Source: Methyloversatilis sp. | GTDB taxonomy: Bacteria > Pseudomonadota > Gammaproteobacteria > Burkholderiales > Rhodocyclaceae | Assembly: GCF_030698125.1 (NCBI RefSeq) | Contig: NZ_JAUYNV010000024.1 | Coordinates: forward strand, 1 to 64,000 | DNA: 64,000 nt | Direction of reading: 5' to 3' | Part shown: one piece after another, positions 63,452 through 64,000 of the stretch | Layout: each line of letters starts with the position of its first letter | Position numbering within the stretch: position 1 is the first letter of the stretch | The notes under the pieces: model-generated | Databases searched by the model: none | Told to the model about the DNA's origin: nothing | The model's input: the letters and a program-made list of their open reading frames with translations, nothing else | Translations under genes and position numbers: made by a program

Positions 63452-64000
63452 ATGGCTGAAATCATCTGTGTCATCGGCAACAAGGGCGGCACCGGCAAGA
63501 CCACGCTGTCGCACATGCTCTGCCAGGGGCTGGGGCTGCTTAACCAGCGTTCGGTATGTGTACTGACCGACATCGGGCGCGAGCCGCTGGATCCGGAAGG
63601 CCGCCGCTACCTCACGGCTGATGCGCGGTCACGGGATGCACTGGCCAAGGTGGTGGAGAAGATCCGCGGCCTGAACAAGTGGATCGGCGTCATCGATGGC
63701 GGTGCCAACCGCAGTGACATGGATCGCCACCTGTACAGCCTCGCACACCTCGTTCTGTTGCCGTTCCGTGATTCGCACGAAGACATGCGCACCGTGCAGC
63801 AGGACCTGGAAGCCTTCCCGCGCGCGCTGGCGTTGCCGATGCAGTGGCCGACCAACAGCTGGGCACGCGAAGCAGCCGACCGTACGGTCGAAGCCCAGTT
63901 GGGCGCCTACCGCAACCGCATTCTGGAGCCGGTGTTCGCGATTTCGTCGTCGAAACAACTGCTGCAGAAACGCATCCCGGACACGCTGCCGTCACCGCTG
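63452..64000 (+). CDS. ParA/MinD-like P-loop ATPase, cut by the window end
   Basis: ATG at 63,452; at least 183 codons. ICVIGNKGGTGKTTLSHML is the deviant Walker A with signature Lys (KGGTGKT). IGVIDGGANRSDMDRHL is the equivalent of the Walker B region. No ParB or site is seen before the window ends. It may act in partitioning or in positioning cargo. The chromosomal context suggests an orphan ParA. Confidence 0.85.
   Translation, partial: MAEIICVIGNKGGTGKTTLSHMLCQGLGLLNQRSVCVLTDIGREPLDPEGRRYLTADARSRDALAKVVEKIRGLNKWIGVIDGGANRSDMDRHLYSLAHLVLLPFRDSHEDMRTVQQDLEAFPRALALPMQWPTNSWAREAADRTVEAQLGAYRNRILEPVFAISSSKQLLQKRIPDTLPSPL

Noticed and set aside
63452-64000. Plasmid partition locus
   Set aside because: Only the ParA-like gene is visible and the surroundings are chromosomal; no ParB or centromere repeats.

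Overview
The window is about 64 kb of GC-rich chromosomal DNA from a betaproteobacterium. The gene orders pilM-N-O-P-Q-aroK-aroB-dgt-gltB-gltD, glmU-glmS, gmk-rpoZ-spoT and lptM-lysA are typical of Betaproteobacteria. A formaldehyde-activating-enzyme (Fae) family gene, a PEP-CTERM protein and an acetate/hydroxyacyl-CoA operon suggest a methylotrophic Rhodocyclales-like organism such as Methyloversatilis. The genus is inferred from gene content only.

Layout. 1-10,810 is an accessory island. It holds a broken ABC exporter, three intact toxin-antitoxin (TA) modules (vapBC, parDE, phd-parE), decayed TA fragments, an antitoxin whose PIN toxin is truncated, a lower-GC SMC/ABC-like ATPase with a damaged C-terminus, a second stand-alone ATPase preceded by a palindrome array, a frameshifted metallo-beta-lactamase-fold hydrolase and a Fic-domain protein. 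Short relics of neighbouring genes (parDE, the ABC ATPase domain, glmS) lie in its intergenic gaps, so the region has been repeatedly rearranged. It stops 25 bp from the 3' end of glmS, a classical insertion hotspot. No transposase, integrase or clear att repeat was found.

10,834-34,930 is core chromosome: glmS (with an in-frame repeat-derived insertion), glmU, a DUF4124 protein, a 198-bp-period intergenic repeat block, gltD/gltB (ammonia assimilation), dgt, aroB, aroK, the type IV pilus assembly operon pilMNOPQ, a class A penicillin-binding protein, cyaY, lptM, lysA, hslR and the Fae-like gene with a strong terminator.

35,019-52,810 is signalling and metabolism: a histidine kinase coupled to a REC-PAS-GGDEF-EAL protein, an exonuclease/GIY-YIG nuclease, a DUF3460 gene, spoT-rpoZ-gmk (stringent response), fabI-(MaoC/Pta)-ackA, yicC, and a tightly overlapping kinase-PP2C phosphatase-rph-rdgB-hemW cluster.

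52,916-64,000 carries a HAF-repeat PEP-CTERM protein, thiS-thiG-trmB, a TonB-dependent receptor divergent from a cupredoxin-like protein, tRNA-Gly(CCC), a DUF481 outer-membrane protein, a flavin reductase, mutY-ykgJ, a membrane-anchored methyltransferase and the start of a ParA-like ATPase cut by the window end.

The most unusual material is the glmS-proximal island, the two ATPases within it, the repeat insertion inside glmS, and the Fae homologue that appears to lack the family's active-site histidine.
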